Source: Hymenobacter coccineus (lineage in GTDB: Bacteria > Bacteroidota > Bacteroidia > Cytophagales > Hymenobacteraceae). Taken from it: a stretch of DNA of 44,260 nucleotides. The translations under genes were made by a program, and so were the position numbers. The DNA lies in contig NZ_MDZA01000199.1 of assembly GCF_001816125.1 (NCBI RefSeq), positions 1 to 44,260 on the forward strand. Direction: 5' to 3'. The notes below the pieces were generated by a model, which saw only the letters and a list, made by a program, of their open reading frames with translations, ran no database searches and was not told where the DNA came from. Positions 18,635 through 28,606 of this stretch are shown one piece after another (position 1 is the first letter of the stretch; every line of letters begins with the position of its first letter).

Positions 18635-18674
18635 AAAAAAGCGCCCCTGCTACGTAGCAGGGGCGCTTTTTTTG
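18635..18674. terminator. Bidirectional intrinsic terminator
   Basis: Perfect 13-bp stem GCGCCCCTGCTAC / GTAGCAGGGGCGC (18641-18666) flanked by an A-run before and a T-run after. It serves the convergent M28 peptidase (+) and the small DUF4890-like gene (-). Confidence 0.92.
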
Positions 18675-18692
18675 TAAAAGACTGGCTGGCAG

Positions 18693-19172
18693 CTATTCGG
18701 CTTTCACCTTCATTTTGTCTTTTCTGACTTTCACTTTGCCTTTTTTGGCGGTGCTGTCCTGGGCCATGCCGCGGCGGGGGCCCATGCCCCGGCCGGGGCC
18801 CCGCTGCATGCGGTCGGCCTGCATGGCGGTGTACTTGGTGTACTGGTCGGGCGTGAGCACGGCCTTGAACTGGTCGTCGTACTTGGCGCGGCCGGCCACC
18901 ATTTGGTCGCGCATTTGCCCGCGGGTGGCGGTGCCGCCCTGCATTTGGCCGCGCATGCCCTGCATTTCCTGGTCGCGGGCGGCCATGATTTGCTGCACTT
19001 TCGTGGTCTGGTCGGCGTTGAGGCCCAGTTGTTTGGTTATGCGCTCGGACTGGCGGGCAGCCATTTGCTCGGGCGAGGGTCGGCCCCCGCCGTTCTGCGG
19101 GGTGGTCTGGGCATTGGCGGCGCCGGCGGTGAGAGCGAAAGCGGCCAGCAGCGGGAACAGGTACTTTTTCAT
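18693..19172 (-). CDS. Small secreted Spy/DUF4890-like protein
   Basis: 159 residues: signal peptide (MKKYLFPLLAAFALTAGAAN-A), a helical segment MAARQSERITKQLGLNADQT TKVQQIM, a Gln/Met/Gly-rich linker, a second helix FKAVLTPDQYTKYTAMQADR and a strongly basic tail (KKGKVKVRKDKMKVK). The pattern of helix - LGLNADQTTKVQQI - LTPDQYTKY is that of the periplasmic Spy/CpxP-like and DUF4890 proteins, many of which sense envelope stress or bind metals. Function here unproven. Convergent with the M28 peptidase. Confidence 0.7.
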   Translation of the reverse strand: MKKYLFPLLAAFALTAGAANAQTTPQNGGGRPSPEQMAARQSERITKQLGLNADQTTKVQQIMAARDQEMQGMRGQMQGGTATRGQMRDQMVAGRAKYDDQFKAVLTPDQYTKYTAMQADRMQRGPGRGMGPRRGMAQDSTAKKGKVKVRKDKMKVKAE

Positions 19173-19213
19173 GTTGCGTTAAAATAAATAATTAAGAGAA
19201 GAGAGAGAGGGGG

Positions 19214-19258
19214 AGAAAAAAACAGGGCCCCCGGCGGGTTGGACTGGCCGGGGGGGCC
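19214..19258 (-). terminator. Intrinsic terminator (minus strand)
   Basis: On the minus strand a G/C stem (GGCCCCC ... GGGGGCC, arms about 19225-19232 and 19250-19258) is followed by a seven-T run (19223-19217). It lies just past the stop of the 19264-19653 gene. Confidence 0.6.
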
Positions 19259-19263
19259 AAAGC

Positions 19264-19653
19264 TTAACGGTGGTCGTAGCGGTGGGCGGCATCCCAGCGG
19301 GCGCGCTCCTGGTCGGTCACGCGGTGGGTTCTGGCGTAGCCGTAGTTGTTGCGGCGCTCGGCCTCCCAGCGGGCCTGCTGCTGGGGCGTTGCCACTACCA
19401 CCACGGCGGGGCCCCGGCGGTCATCGCGGTAGTCGTAGCGGTGGGCGGCTTCCCAGCGGGCTTGCTCCCGGGGCGTCACGCGGTGCTTGCGGTCGTAGCC
19501 GTAGTTGAAGTCCTTGCTGTTGCGGTCGTCGTAGCGGTTGCTGGGGCCCGGGCGGTAGTCGTCGCGGTCGTGGTTGGCGGCGGGTGCGGCGAAAGCGCTG
19601 GTGCTAGCGAGCAGGGCGATGGCAGCGAAGGCGGAGAAGAAGGAGGTTTTCAT
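19264..19653 (-). CDS. Small secreted protein with three RWEAAHRYD-type repeats
   Basis: 129 residues from ATG 19653, with a signal peptide (MKTSFFSAFAAIALLASTSA-FA). The mature part is very rich in Arg, Asp, Tyr and His. It carries an internal repeat: HRVTPREQARWEAAHRYDYR, VATPQQQARWEAERRNNYGY and HRVTDQERARWDAAHRYDHR, spaced about 25 residues apart. I do not recognise a family. The open frame extends to 19782 but the added residues are not signal-like. Its charge and size suggest an abundant periplasmic or surface polypeptide; function unknown. Confidence 0.65.
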   Translation of the reverse strand: MKTSFFSAFAAIALLASTSAFAAPAANHDRDDYRPGPSNRYDDRNSKDFNYGYDRKHRVTPREQARWEAAHRYDYRDDRRGPAVVVVATPQQQARWEAERRNNYGYARTHRVTDQERARWDAAHRYDHR

Positions 19654-19868
19654 CGGAGCGGGGGAGGGGGAAAGGTGGGTTGAGAAGGGAAGTTGGCGGG
19701 GCTTGCTATCCGCTCGATTGGCGAAGACCGGAGCAAGCCGTTCGTACCATACCCTTTGCAAACCTGAATCCACATCGCCCACTTTTTTCGCGGGCTAGAC
19801 CAACCCCGCCATCCCGTCGACGGGCCCCCGCAAAACCCCGCCCAACCCCGCCAAAGCGGCCCGGGGCC

Positions 19869-21413
19869 CTACCGCAGCTTCAGGAACTTGCGCCGCATCA
19901 CGTCCTGCACCGGCACGCCCGCAATCTTGCTTTCCAGCCACGAAATCAGGTCGAAATACAGGAAAGGCCGCCGGTCGTAAGGGTTGGCATAGATGGCCAC
20001 GAGCTTGTCCTTCAGCTTAATAAATTCGTCTTTCAACTGGCTGGGCGCAAAATTGCCCACCCGCCGCAGAAACCGGAATATCTCCACCTGCATCGGCTGC
20101 TGGTCGTCCATCTTGCCCAGGAAGTGGTACACCGACCGCACCTGGTACTCCAGGCTGGCGTCGTCGCCGGCCTCGTAGTGCGCCACCAGGTTGAGGATGC
20201 GCGCAAAGCACTGCAAGTCCTCGCGCAGGCTCAGGTCCTTCTGGTCGATGATGAGGTTCAGGTACTCGATGGCCTTGTGGAACTGCCCGCTGCCGAAGTA
20301 CAGGCTGGCAATCTTGTAATAAAACACCAGCGTGCGGTGCAAATCGAGCTGCGAGCGGTACAGCACCAGGTTTTCCAGCAGTTCCGGCACAATGGCCAGG
20401 CCCTCGGTGAAGCGCGCCTCCAGGAAGTAGGCGTTGATGCGGTTGGTGTAGATGTACTGGAAAAGCAACGCCTCGGTGTTGGGGCTGGCCCGCCGCGTCT
20501 GGTTGGCCGCGAAGTCCTCCAACTGTTGCAGTACTTCCATAAACTTGCTGTAGTACAGCAGGTTGAACAGTGTGGCCAGCAAGTTGTGCAGCCCCTTGAT
20601 GTAGAGCATGGCCTGCGTGTCCTTCAGGTGCGGGGCCTCCTCAAACAAATCCACCCACTTCTGGGCGTAGCGGTAACAGGCCCTAAAGTCCTGGTTCAGC
20701 GTGTGGTACCACACGTGGGCCTGGTAGAAGTACAGCTTCTCAAAAAACGTGCTGTCGGGGCCCACCGTCGCCGGCATGTTGGCCTCAAAAAACGCCGTAA
20801 TCTGCTCGTGGTCGGCCTGGTTGCGGGCGTGACCGGCCTTGAGGTACAGGCCGTACAGCCGCAGCGAGGCGTTGGATAGCTCGTGCATCCGGGCCAGGTG
20901 CGTCACGGTGTCCATGGCTTCGGTGGCCAGGGTTTCGGCCCGGTCCTTCAGGCTGCGCGTGATGTACTGGGACTCGATAAGCTTCTCAAAATCAATGGCC
21001 AACAGCGCCACGTGCGGCAGCTCGGCCTGCTGGGCGGCCAGCTTGGTTTTCTCCAGCATCCGCAGGCTCTGCTGGTAGAAGCCCTTGTTGTAGAGCACCC
21101 GGGCGTAGTCGAGCTGCTCGTGCAGCTGGATGTCGGGGTTCTGGCCGGCGTGGTATACGCGCAGGCTGCTCAGCAGCTGCTTGTACAGGTTGGCCTTGAG
21201 GTTGGCCAGCTGGGCCCGCTTCAGGGCCGGTACCTGCACCACAATGCGGTCCTCGTCGTAGCCATCCAGGGCATCTAGGGCGTCGAAAAGCTGGAGGAAT
21301 TTTAGGCCCTCACCGGCCCCCGGGCGGTCGGTGAATAGCCGGAAATGCCGCTTTTCGGAGCGCGTGAGCGACTTGATGAGCTGAAAAACTGGGTCGGTGG
21401 GCTTATTGGGCAT
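19869..21413 (-). CDS. Helical-repeat (TPR-like) protein of unknown function
   Basis: 514 residues, no signal peptide or membrane span. N-terminal DPVFQLIKSLTRSEKRHFRL resembles the start of a Bacteroidota-restricted family of large cytoplasmic proteins; the rest is a run of paired helices (for example ALRRA-like blocks LDYARVLYNKGFYQQSLRML, YKIASLYFGSGQFHKAIEYL, RFLRRVGNFAPSQLKDEFIK) consistent with degenerate tetratricopeptide repeats. Divergent from leuA across a 168 bp gap. The preceding 215 bp (19654-19868) between its stop and the next gene hold C-rich sequence with no gene I can support. Probably a scaffold; no enzymatic motif seen. Confidence 0.75.
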   Translation of the reverse strand: MPNKPTDPVFQLIKSLTRSEKRHFRLFTDRPGAGEGLKFLQLFDALDALDGYDEDRIVVQVPALKRAQLANLKANLYKQLLSSLRVYHAGQNPDIQLHEQLDYARVLYNKGFYQQSLRMLEKTKLAAQQAELPHVALLAIDFEKLIESQYITRSLKDRAETLATEAMDTVTHLARMHELSNASLRLYGLYLKAGHARNQADHEQITAFFEANMPATVGPDSTFFEKLYFYQAHVWYHTLNQDFRACYRYAQKWVDLFEEAPHLKDTQAMLYIKGLHNLLATLFNLLYYSKFMEVLQQLEDFAANQTRRASPNTEALLFQYIYTNRINAYFLEARFTEGLAIVPELLENLVLYRSQLDLHRTLVFYYKIASLYFGSGQFHKAIEYLNLIIDQKDLSLREDLQCFARILNLVAHYEAGDDASLEYQVRSVYHFLGKMDDQQPMQVEIFRFLRRVGNFAPSQLKDEFIKLKDKLVAIYANPYDRRPFLYFDLISWLESKIAGVPVQDVMRRKFLKLR

Positions 21414-21581
21414 TGTAGCAACGGTTGGGTTAACCGCTTTAATAACAATTGATTAAACTAAAAGAGCGAACGATTGGAAATAGTACAACGCCTAGAAAAG
21501 AATTTTCAGCGGCTAGCCTAACAACGGTACTTGCAGTGCAATATCCACTTTGTATAGTGCTCCCGCCGGAGCAGTCTCACT

Positions 21582-22748
21582 ATGTCGGTCCAAAAAATCC
21601 AAATTTTCGATACCACGCTCCGCGACGGCGAACAGGTGCCGGGCTGCAAGCTAAACCAAGCCGAGAAGCTCGTCATTGCCCGCCAACTCGAAGCCCTGGG
21701 CGTCGACGTGATTGAGGCCGGCTTCCCCGTGTCGAGCCCCGGCGACTTCGCCGCCGTGGCCGCCATCGCGGCCCAAACCCAAGAAGCCACCGTGTGTGGC
21801 CTCACCCGCGCCGTCGAAAACGACATCCGCGTGGCCGCCGAGGCCCTGCGCGGGGCCCGTCGCCCGCGCATCCACACCGGCATCGGCACCTCCGACCTGC
21901 ACATTTTCCAGAAGCTGCGCACCACCCGCGAGGACGTGTTAATTCGCGCCGTGGCTGCCGTCAAGCTCTCCAAGAGCTTCGTGGAGGACGTCGAATTCTA
22001 CGCCGAAGACGCCGGCCGCACCGACAACGAATTCTTGGCCCGCGTGTGCGAGGCTGTGATTGCTGCCGGCGCCACTGTCCTCAACATTCCCGACACCACC
22101 GGCTACTGCCTGCCCCACGAGTACGGCGCCAAGATTAAGTACCTGTACGAGAACGTGAAGGGCATCGACCGCGCCATTCTCTCTACCCACTGCCACAACG
22201 ACCTGGGCTTGGCCACGGCCAACTCCATCGCCGGCGTCACCAACGGGGCCCGGCAAATCGAGTGCACCATCAACGGGGTAGGGGAACGGGCCGGCAACAC
22301 GGCCCTGGAGGAAGTGGTGATGATTCTGCGCCAGCACCCCGACCTCGGCCTCAGCACCAACGTGCAGACCCGCCGCCTGGCCGAAACTTCGGCCCTGGTA
22401 TCGCACCTGATGAGCATGCCCGTGCAGGCTAACAAGGCCATTGTGGGGGCCAACGCTTTCTCGCACAGCAGCGGCATCCACCAGGACGGCGTAATCAAGT
22501 GCCGCGAAACCTACGAAATCATCGATCCCAAAGAAGTGGGCGTCGTCGATTCGAGCATCGTGCTGACGGCCCGCTCGGGCCGCGCCGCCCTGGCCTACCG
22601 CCTCCAAAAGCTCGGCTACGATTTCGAGCGCCCGGCCCTCAATGCTGCCTACGCCAGCTTCCTCACGCTCGCCGACCGCAAGCGCGAAGTGGGCGACGAG
22701 GACCTGCACGCCCTCGTGGAGCAGGAGAAACTCGTGGCCGCCAACTAA
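21582..22748 (+). CDS. leuA: 2-isopropylmalate synthase (short form)
   Basis: First committed step of leucine synthesis: acetyl-CoA + 3-methyl-2-oxobutanoate to 2-isopropylmalate. TIM-barrel catalytic domain with metal/catalytic [17 protein letters not shown] (residues 9-25), [26 protein letters not shown] (metal His-x-His) and [17 protein letters not shown], then a helical subdomain ([12 protein letters not shown]). At 388 residues it lacks the C-terminal LeuA allosteric dimerisation domain (enzymes with it run about 510 or more), so leucine feedback through that domain is not possible. The RDGEQVPGC form is typical of Bacteroidota LeuA and argues against citramalate or homocitrate synthase. 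Start of a tight operon leuA-leuC-leuD-leuB (12 bp to leuC). Confidence 0.93.
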   Translation: MSVQKIQIFDTTLRDGEQVPGCKLNQAEKLVIARQLEALGVDVIEAGFPVSSPGDFAAVAAIAAQTQEATVCGLTRAVENDIRVAAEALRGARRPRIHTGIGTSDLHIFQKLRTTREDVLIRAVAAVKLSKSFVEDVEFYAEDAGRTDNEFLARVCEAVIAAGATVLNIPDTTGYCLPHEYGAKIKYLYENVKGIDRAILSTHCHNDLGLATANSIAGVTNGARQIECTINGVGERAGNTALEEVVMILRQHPDLGLSTNVQTRRLAETSALVSHLMSMPVQANKAIVGANAFSHSSGIHQDGVIKCRETYEIIDPKEVGVVDSSIVLTARSGRAALAYRLQKLGYDFERPALNAAYASFLTLADRKREVGDEDLHALVEQEKLVAAN

Positions 22749-22760
22749 GTCAACCCTATA

Positions 22761-24152
22761 ATGCCTAGTACCTTATTCGATAAAATTTGGGATGCCCACG
22801 TCGTCCGCTCCATCGAGGGGTTGGATGTCGTGTACATTGACCGCCACCTGATTCACGAGGTCACCAGCCCCCAGGCGTTCGATGAAATCGCGGCCCGCAA
22901 CCTGCCGCTGTTTCGCCCGAGCCAAATCTTGGCCACGGCCGACCATAACGTGCCCACCCTGCACCAGGACCAGCCCATCCGAGAGCCACTTTCGCGCTTG
23001 CAAGTGGAGAAGCTAACCGAAAACTGCGAGAAATACGGCATCGAACTGTATGGCCTGGGCCATGCGCGCCAGGGCATTGTGCACGTTATTGGGCCGGAGC
23101 TGGGCCTGACCCAGCCGGGCCTCACCATTGTGTGCGGCGACAGCCACACCAGCACCCACGGCGCGTTTGGCGCGGTGGCGTTCGGCATCGGCACCAGCCA
23201 GGTGGCGCAGGTGATGGCCTCGCAGTGCCTGCTGCTGAGCCGACCCAAGCGCATGCGCATCTCGGTGGAAGGCGAGCTGCGGCCCGGCGTCACTGCTAAA
23301 GACTTGATTTTATTCGTTATAGCGCAGCTCGGCACGGGCGGCGCCACTGGCCATTTCGTGGAATACGCGGGCAGCGCCGTGCGCAGTCTCAGCATGGAAG
23401 GCCGCATGACCATCTGCAACATGAGCATCGAGATGGGGGCCCGCGGGGGCCTCATCGCCCCCGATGCCACCACGCTGGCCTACGTTGAGGGCCGACCGTT
23501 TGCCCCCAAAGGCGAGGCCTGGAACGACGCCATAGCCTACTGGCAGACGTTGTACTCGGACGATGACGCCACGTTTGAAACTGAGTACACCTACCAAGCG
23601 GCCGACATTACGCCGATGATTACTTATGGCACCAACCCCGGCATGGGCATCCCGCTCACTGGCCACGTGCCGAACGAAGTGCCCGCCAGCGAAGCCGAAA
23701 GCTTCGATAAGTCATTGAAATACATGGGCTTCGAACGTGGCGAATCGCTGCTCGGCAAACAGATTGACTACGTGTTTATCGGTAGCTGCACCAACTCGCG
23801 CATCGAAGACCTGCGCGCCGTGGCCGCCTACGTGCAGGGCAAGCAGAAGGCCGGGCACGTGGAAGCCATCATCGTGCCCGGCTCCAAACAAGTTGAGCAG
23901 CAAGCCATTGCCGAGGGCATCGACAAGATTTTTGCCGCCGCCGGCTTTGAACTGCGCGAGCCCGGTTGCAGCGCCTGCCTGGCCATGAACGAGGACAAGA
24001 TTCCGGCCGGTGCGTACTGCGTGGCTACTTCCAACCGCAACTTCGAAGGCCGCCAGGGCCCCGGCTCGCGCACGCTGCTGGCCTCGCCGCTAGTAGCGGC
24101 TATCACGGCCGTGCAGGGCCGCATCGTGGACATCACGCAGTACTTGAACTAA
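22761..24152 (+). CDS. leuC: 3-isopropylmalate dehydratase large subunit
   Basis: [4Fe-4S] aconitase-family subunit that, with LeuD, isomerises 2-isopropylmalate to 3-isopropylmalate. 463 residues. Starts [49 protein letters not shown]; cluster cysteines in [13 protein letters not shown] and in [14 protein letters not shown] (Cys-x2-Cys); [18 protein letters not shown] near the C-terminus. Complete and canonical. The stop codon overlaps the leuD start by one base (TAATG), indicating coupled translation of the two subunits. Confidence 0.96.
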   Translation: MPSTLFDKIWDAHVVRSIEGLDVVYIDRHLIHEVTSPQAFDEIAARNLPLFRPSQILATADHNVPTLHQDQPIREPLSRLQVEKLTENCEKYGIELYGLGHARQGIVHVIGPELGLTQPGLTIVCGDSHTSTHGAFGAVAFGIGTSQVAQVMASQCLLLSRPKRMRISVEGELRPGVTAKDLILFVIAQLGTGGATGHFVEYAGSAVRSLSMEGRMTICNMSIEMGARGGLIAPDATTLAYVEGRPFAPKGEAWNDAIAYWQTLYSDDDATFETEYTYQAADITPMITYGTNPGMGIPLTGHVPNEVPASEAESFDKSLKYMGFERGESLLGKQIDYVFIGSCTNSRIEDLRAVAAYVQGKQKAGHVEAIIVPGSKQVEQQAIAEGIDKIFAAAGFELREPGCSACLAMNEDKIPAGAYCVATSNRNFEGRQGPGSRTLLASPLVAAITAVQGRIVDITQYLN

Positions 24153-24748
24153 TGGAAAAATTTCAAACCCTGCACACCACCGGCCGTCCGCTGCCGCTGG
24201 AAAACATTGATACCGACCAGATTATTCCGGCCCGGTTTCTGAAGGCGACCACGCGCGAAGGCTTCGGCGAGAACCTGTTTTGCGACTGGCGCTACAACGC
24301 CGACGTCTCGCCTAAACCCGAGTTCGTGCTCAACGACCCGCGCTACACTGGTTCCGTGCTGGTGGCCGGCAAAAACTTCGGCTGCGGCAGCAGCCGCGAG
24401 CACGCTGCCTGGGCCCTGTACGATGCTGGTTTTCGAACGATTATCTCCAGCTACTTCGCCGATATTTTCCGGGGCAACGCGCTGAATACCGGCCTGCTAC
24501 CGCTGCAAGTGAGCGACGAGGTGCTGGCCCGGCTGCTGGCGGCCATTGAGGCCAACCCGCAACTGGAATTAGTAGTCGATTTGCCTTCTCAAACGCTGGC
24601 CGTGCCGGCCTGGGGCGAGACGTTCAGCTTCGCCATCGACGGCTACAAAAAGGAGTGCCTGATCAACGGCTACGACGACATCGACTTTTTAGTGAATCAA
24701 AAATCGGCCATTGAGGCCTTTGAAAAACAACGCGCATGGACCTGGTAA
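24152..24748 (+). CDS. leuD: 3-isopropylmalate dehydratase small subunit
   Basis: Swivelling small subunit of isopropylmalate isomerase. 198 residues from ATG 24152: [20 protein letters not shown], then [20 protein letters not shown] (the Gly-Cys-Gly-Ser-Ser-Arg-Glu-His substrate loop), [20 protein letters not shown] and [10 protein letters not shown] at the end. Overlaps leuC by 1 nt and leuB by 13 nt. A longer open frame reading upstream into leuC is only a run-through of this frame and not a better start. Confidence 0.95.
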   Translation: MEKFQTLHTTGRPLPLENIDTDQIIPARFLKATTREGFGENLFCDWRYNADVSPKPEFVLNDPRYTGSVLVAGKNFGCGSSREHAAWALYDAGFRTIISSYFADIFRGNALNTGLLPLQVSDEVLARLLAAIEANPQLELVVDLPSQTLAVPAWGETFSFAIDGYKKECLINGYDDIDFLVNQKSAIEAFEKQRAWTW

Positions 24749-25857
24749 CCAAAAAAATAGCTTTGCTGCCCGGCGATGGCATCGGGCCGGAAGTCTGTCG
24801 GCAGGCCGTGAAAGTGCTCGACGCCATAGCCGAGCGCTTCGGCCACCGCTTTGAGTTTACCTCGCACCTCGTGGGGGCCTGCGCCATCGACGCCACCGGC
24901 AACCCGCTGCCCGACGAGACGCTGGCCGCCTGCCGCGCCTCGGATGCCGTGCTGTTCGGCGCCATTGGCGACCCCAAGTACGACAACGACCCCAGCGCCA
25001 AGGTGCGCCCCGAGCAGGGCCTGCTGCGGATGCGGAAGGAGTTGGGCTTGTTCGCCAACATCCGTCCCGTCACGGCCTACCAGGCGTTGCTGAAGCACTC
25101 GCCGCTGAAATCGGACCGCATCGAGGGTACTGATATGGTGATTTTTCGGGAGCTGACGGGCGGCATATACTTCGGCGAGAAAGGCCGCACGGCCGACGGC
25201 GTCGCCTACGATAACTGCACCTACTCGCGCCCCGAGATTGAGCGCATCGCGCACTTGGCGTTTCAGTCGGCCGCCGGCCGCCGCCAGCACCTTACGCTGG
25301 TAGATAAGGCTAACGTGCTGGAAACTTCGCGCTTGTGGCGCGAAGTGGTGCGCGAAATCGCCCCGCAATACCCCGGGGTGACGGTCGATTACCTGTTCGT
25401 GGACAACGCCGCGATGCAGATTATCACCAACCCCAAGCAGTTTGACGTGGTGCTGACCGAGAACATGTTCGGCGACATCATTTCGGACGAAGCCTCGGTC
25501 ATTGCTGGCTCCATGGGCCTGCTGCCCTCGGCGTCGGTAGGCGCGGCGGTGGCGGTATTTGAGCCCATCCACGGCTCCTACCCCCAGGCTAAGGGCAAGG
25601 GCATTGCCAACCCGCTGGCCGCCATCCTCTCGGCCGCCATGCTGCTCGACCACCTGGGCCTCACAGCCGAAGCCGAATTGGTGCGTGAAGCAGTGGATGA
25701 AGCGCTAACCAATAATATTTTGACCCCGGAGCTGAACCCGACTGCGCCTTACACGACGGAGCAAGTAGGCAGCTACGTGGCTTTCTGGATTGCCGATTCG
25801 AACGAGCAGCAATGGAACGCGCACAACATTGCGGTGGGCGTGAGTACGATTATCTAA
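24736..25857 (+). CDS. leuB: 3-isopropylmalate dehydrogenase
   Basis: NAD-dependent oxidative decarboxylation of 3-isopropylmalate to 4-methyl-2-oxopentanoate, the leucine precursor. 373 residues: [97 protein letters not shown] and [20 protein letters not shown], then [20 protein letters not shown], all conserved. Its start lies within the leuD end (13 nt overlap). A family B palindrome begins one base after its stop, followed by the hairpin/terminator region at 25988, so the leu operon probably ends here. Confidence 0.96.
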   Translation: MDLVTKKIALLPGDGIGPEVCRQAVKVLDAIAERFGHRFEFTSHLVGACAIDATGNPLPDETLAACRASDAVLFGAIGDPKYDNDPSAKVRPEQGLLRMRKELGLFANIRPVTAYQALLKHSPLKSDRIEGTDMVIFRELTGGIYFGEKGRTADGVAYDNCTYSRPEIERIAHLAFQSAAGRRQHLTLVDKANVLETSRLWREVVREIAPQYPGVTVDYLFVDNAAMQIITNPKQFDVVLTENMFGDIISDEASVIAGSMGLLPSASVGAAVAVFEPIHGSYPQAKGKGIANPLAAILSAAMLLDHLGLTAEAELVREAVDEALTNNILTPELNPTAPYTTEQVGSYVAFWIADSNEQQWNAHNIAVGVSTII

Positions 25858-25858
25858 G

Positions 25859-25933
25859 TGTAGCGTGGACTCTGCGAGTCCGCGCAACGATACCCGAACG
25901 TACTCGCACGCAGACTCGCATAGTCCACGCCAC
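25859..25933. repeat. Palindromic repeat family B, copy 1
   Basis: The left arm starts TGTAGCGTGGACTCTGCGAG at 25859; the right arm ends CATAGTCCACGCCAC at 25933. The arms match as reverse complements over 23 bp with three mismatches. It begins one base after the leuB stop. The second copy is at 31008-31088, directly after the ilvN stop. Confidence 0.85.
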
Positions 25934-25987
25934 CCCTTTCGCATGCGCTGCTTTCTGCTATCTGTCGGCATTATCATTCCTACCCTC

Positions 25988-26056
25988 GCGGGCTAGCAGG
26001 TACTTCTTACCCCCAAAGAAAACCTTCCTAGCCCGCGGCTCAGGAAGGTTTTTTTA
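25988..26056 (+). terminator. Intrinsic terminator with a competing upstream hairpin
   Basis: Stem AACCTTCCT (26021-26029) / AGGAAGGTT (26042-26050) then a T-run to 26055: an intrinsic terminator after leuB. Its loop and 5' arm also pair elsewhere: CTAGCCCGC (26028-26036) is the exact complement of GCGGGCTAG (25988-25996). The two structures share bases 26028-26029 and the loop, so they may exclude each other, as in attenuators. Terminator well supported; regulation speculative. Confidence 0.65.
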
Positions 26057-26096
26057 GGACCTTCGCCAGATCACAATCTAATTTATTCTAGCAATA

Positions 26097-26789
26097 ATGA
26101 ACGCCGTAAAAGAACAGTTTAACGAGATATCGGCGAAGTACGACCAGCAGCGGCCGTACCTGATTCCGTGTTTCGAGGACTTTTACGGCGCAGCCAATGC
26201 CCTGCTGGCCAACCGGCCGCAGGCGTGCAAGGTGCTGGATGTAGGCGCGGGCACGGGCCTGTTTTCCTACTTCTTGTACCAGCAGCGGCCCGAGCTGGAA
26301 TTTACCCTCGTGGACCTGGCCCCCGAGATGCTGGCGGTAGCGCGGCAACGGTTTGTGGGATTGCCGAGCTTCATTTTTCAGGAGTTGGATTTTGTCACTC
26401 AGCCCCTGCCGGGCCACTACGACGTGGTTGTTTCAAGCCTGGCTATTCATCACCTGCCCGATGCGGAAAAAGCAACTCTTTACCAGCGTATTCACGACGC
26501 GCTAAACCCTGGGGGCCTGTTCATTAACGCTGACCAGGTGCTGGGGCGTACGGCGGGTTTCGATGCCTTCAACCGCCAGCACTGGGTGCGTACCGTGCAA
26601 CAGTCGGGCTTGCCGAAGGAGGCCATTGAGCGGGCGTTCGAGCGCATCAAACTAGATGATTTTGGTACGCTAGAAGCGCAACTGCGAATGCTAGAAGCGG
26701 CTGGCTTTCAGGAAGTCGATTGCGTGTACAAAAACTTAAATTTCGTGGTGTTCGCCGCCGTGAGGGATACCATAACCGACTGGAATTAG
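26097..26789 (+). CDS. Class I SAM-dependent methyltransferase
   Basis: 230 residues, cytosolic, Rossmann-like methyltransferase. Motif I KVLDVGAGTGLFS (about 45-57), the acidic end of strand 2 FTLVDLAPEML, motif II/III DVVVSSLAIHHLPDAEKATL (the SAM-binding/acidic loop) and LNPGGLFINADQV. Substrate unknown; the HHLPD and PGGLF features resemble small-molecule (methyltransf_25/ubiE-like) enzymes. It sits between leuB and ilvD in the branched-chain cluster, 48 bp before ilvD, though nothing in the pathway needs methylation. Confidence 0.85.
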   Translation: MNAVKEQFNEISAKYDQQRPYLIPCFEDFYGAANALLANRPQACKVLDVGAGTGLFSYFLYQQRPELEFTLVDLAPEMLAVARQRFVGLPSFIFQELDFVTQPLPGHYDVVVSSLAIHHLPDAEKATLYQRIHDALNPGGLFINADQVLGRTAGFDAFNRQHWVRTVQQSGLPKEAIERAFERIKLDDFGTLEAQLRMLEAAGFQEVDCVYKNLNFVVFAAVRDTITDWN

Positions 26790-26837
26790 CACCGCCTACG
26801 CCCCGGTACCAGGCACTTTGCACCAAGTACTAACATC

Positions 26838-28562
26838 ATGACGCTCAATAAATACAGCCGCATCTACACCAAGGACGATAGCTTGCCCGCCTCGCAGGCC
26901 ATGCTTATCGGCGCGGGCCTGTCGGATGCGGATTTGCGCAAGCCCTTCGTGGGCATCTGCTCCACGGGCTTCGAGGGCAACACCTGCAACATGCACCTCA
27001 ACGGCCTGGCCGATGAGGTGAAGCGTGGCGTGGCTGCCCAGGGGCTGGTGGGGCTGCGCTTCAACACCATCGGCGTAAGCGACGGCATCACCAACGGCAA
27101 CGCGGGCATGCGCTTTTCGCTGGTTTCGAGGGAGATAATTGCCGACTCGATTGAGGCCATGGCGGGCGCGCACTACTACGATGCCATCGCCACGGTGGTG
27201 GGCTGCGACAAGAACATGCCGGGGGCCCTAATTGCCATGGCGCGGCTCAACCGGCCATCGCTAATGGTGTATGGCGGCACCATTAAGGGCGGGGAGTTCA
27301 AGGGGCAGCAGCTCAACATTGTGTCTTGCTTTGAGGCTTACGGTAAGAAAGTTAATGGCAATATTTCGGAGGAAGACTACCAGGGTATTATCCACAATGC
27401 TTGCCCTGGCCCCGGCGCGTGCGGCGGTATGTACACGGCCAACACGATGGCGGCGGCCATCGAAACGCTGGGCATGAGCGTGCCCGCCTCGTCATCGCTG
27501 CCCGCCGAAAGCGCCGCCAAGGTGCAGGAGTGCCTCGATGCCGGCGGCTACCTGCGCCGCCTGCTGGAGCTCGACCTCAAGCCCCGCGACATCCTTACCC
27601 GGGCGGCGTTTGAGAACGCCATGGTGATGATAACGGTGCTCGGCGGCTCGACCAATGCCGTGCTGCACCTCATCGCCATCGCCCACGCGGCCGGCGTGAA
27701 GTTGACGATGGAGGACTTCCAAGCTGTGAGTAACCGTGTGCCGGTGCTGGCCGACCTCAAGCCCAGCGGCCGCTACTTGATGGAAGACTTGTCGAAAATT
27801 GGCGGCGTGCCCGCCGTGCAGCGCACCCTGCTCGACCTGGGGATGCTTAATGGCGACCTGCTGACCGTGACCGGCCGCACCCTGGCTGAGAACCTGGCCG
27901 ATGTGCAACCCCTTGGCCCGGAGCAAGATTTGCTGCGCCCGCTCAGCAACCCCATCAAGGCCGATGGGCACATTCAGATGCTGTACGGCAACCTCGCCAC
28001 CAAGGGCAGCGTGGCCAAAATCAGTGGCAAGGAGGGCCTGCGGTTTGAGGGCCCGGCGATAGTATTCAACTCGGAAGAAGAGCTGAACCAGGGCATTATT
28101 GACCACAAAATTGAGGCCGGGCAGGTGGTCGTGATTCGCTACGTGGGGCCCAAAGGCGGGCCGGGAATGCCCGAAATGCTCAAACCCACCTCGGCCATCA
28201 TGGGCGCGGGCTTGGGCGATAAGGTGGCCCTGATTACCGACGGCCGCTTTTCGGGCGGCACGCACGGCTTCGTCATCGGCCACATCTGCCCCGAGGCCTT
28301 CGACGGCGGCGGCCTGGCCCTGGTGCAGAACGGCGACTGGATTATCCTGGATGCCAGCGCCAATACCATCGACGTGCAACTTTCGGAAGCGGAGCTGGCC
28401 GACCGCCGCGCCGCTTGGCGGCGCCCCCCACTGCCCGCCAAGCAAGGCGTGCTGCTTAAGTACATCCGCACCGTGAGCGACGCCAGCCACGGTTGTATCA
28501 CTGACTTATTAGAAGAAGATGCGCAGGCTGCGACGGTGCCAACGGCGCAATTGACGCACTAG
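26838..28562 (+). CDS. ilvD: Dihydroxyacid dehydratase
   Basis: Fe-S dehydratase converting 2,3-dihydroxy-isovalerate and -methylvalerate to the 2-oxo acids of valine/leucine and isoleucine. 574 residues. Cluster cysteines in [29 protein letters not shown] and [19 protein letters not shown]; then [19 protein letters not shown], and C-terminal [20 protein letters not shown] and [19 protein letters not shown]. Complete. Operon order ilvD - ilvB - ilvN - ilvC - ilvA, with 44 bp to ilvB. Confidence 0.96.
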   Translation: MTLNKYSRIYTKDDSLPASQAMLIGAGLSDADLRKPFVGICSTGFEGNTCNMHLNGLADEVKRGVAAQGLVGLRFNTIGVSDGITNGNAGMRFSLVSREIIADSIEAMAGAHYYDAIATVVGCDKNMPGALIAMARLNRPSLMVYGGTIKGGEFKGQQLNIVSCFEAYGKKVNGNISEEDYQGIIHNACPGPGACGGMYTANTMAAAIETLGMSVPASSSLPAESAAKVQECLDAGGYLRRLLELDLKPRDILTRAAFENAMVMITVLGGSTNAVLHLIAIAHAAGVKLTMEDFQAVSNRVPVLADLKPSGRYLMEDLSKIGGVPAVQRTLLDLGMLNGDLLTVTGRTLAENLADVQPLGPEQDLLRPLSNPIKADGHIQMLYGNLATKGSVAKISGKEGLRFEGPAIVFNSEEELNQGIIDHKIEAGQVVVIRYVGPKGGPGMPEMLKPTSAIMGAGLGDKVALITDGRFSGGTHGFVIGHICPEAFDGGGLALVQNGDWIILDASANTIDVQLSEAELADRRAAWRRPPLPAKQGVLLKYIRTVSDASHGCITDLLEEDAQAATVPTAQLTH

Positions 28563-28606
28563 CTTACTCGCCGCCCGCGCCGCCACTGACTGCTACACCA
28601 GAACTT

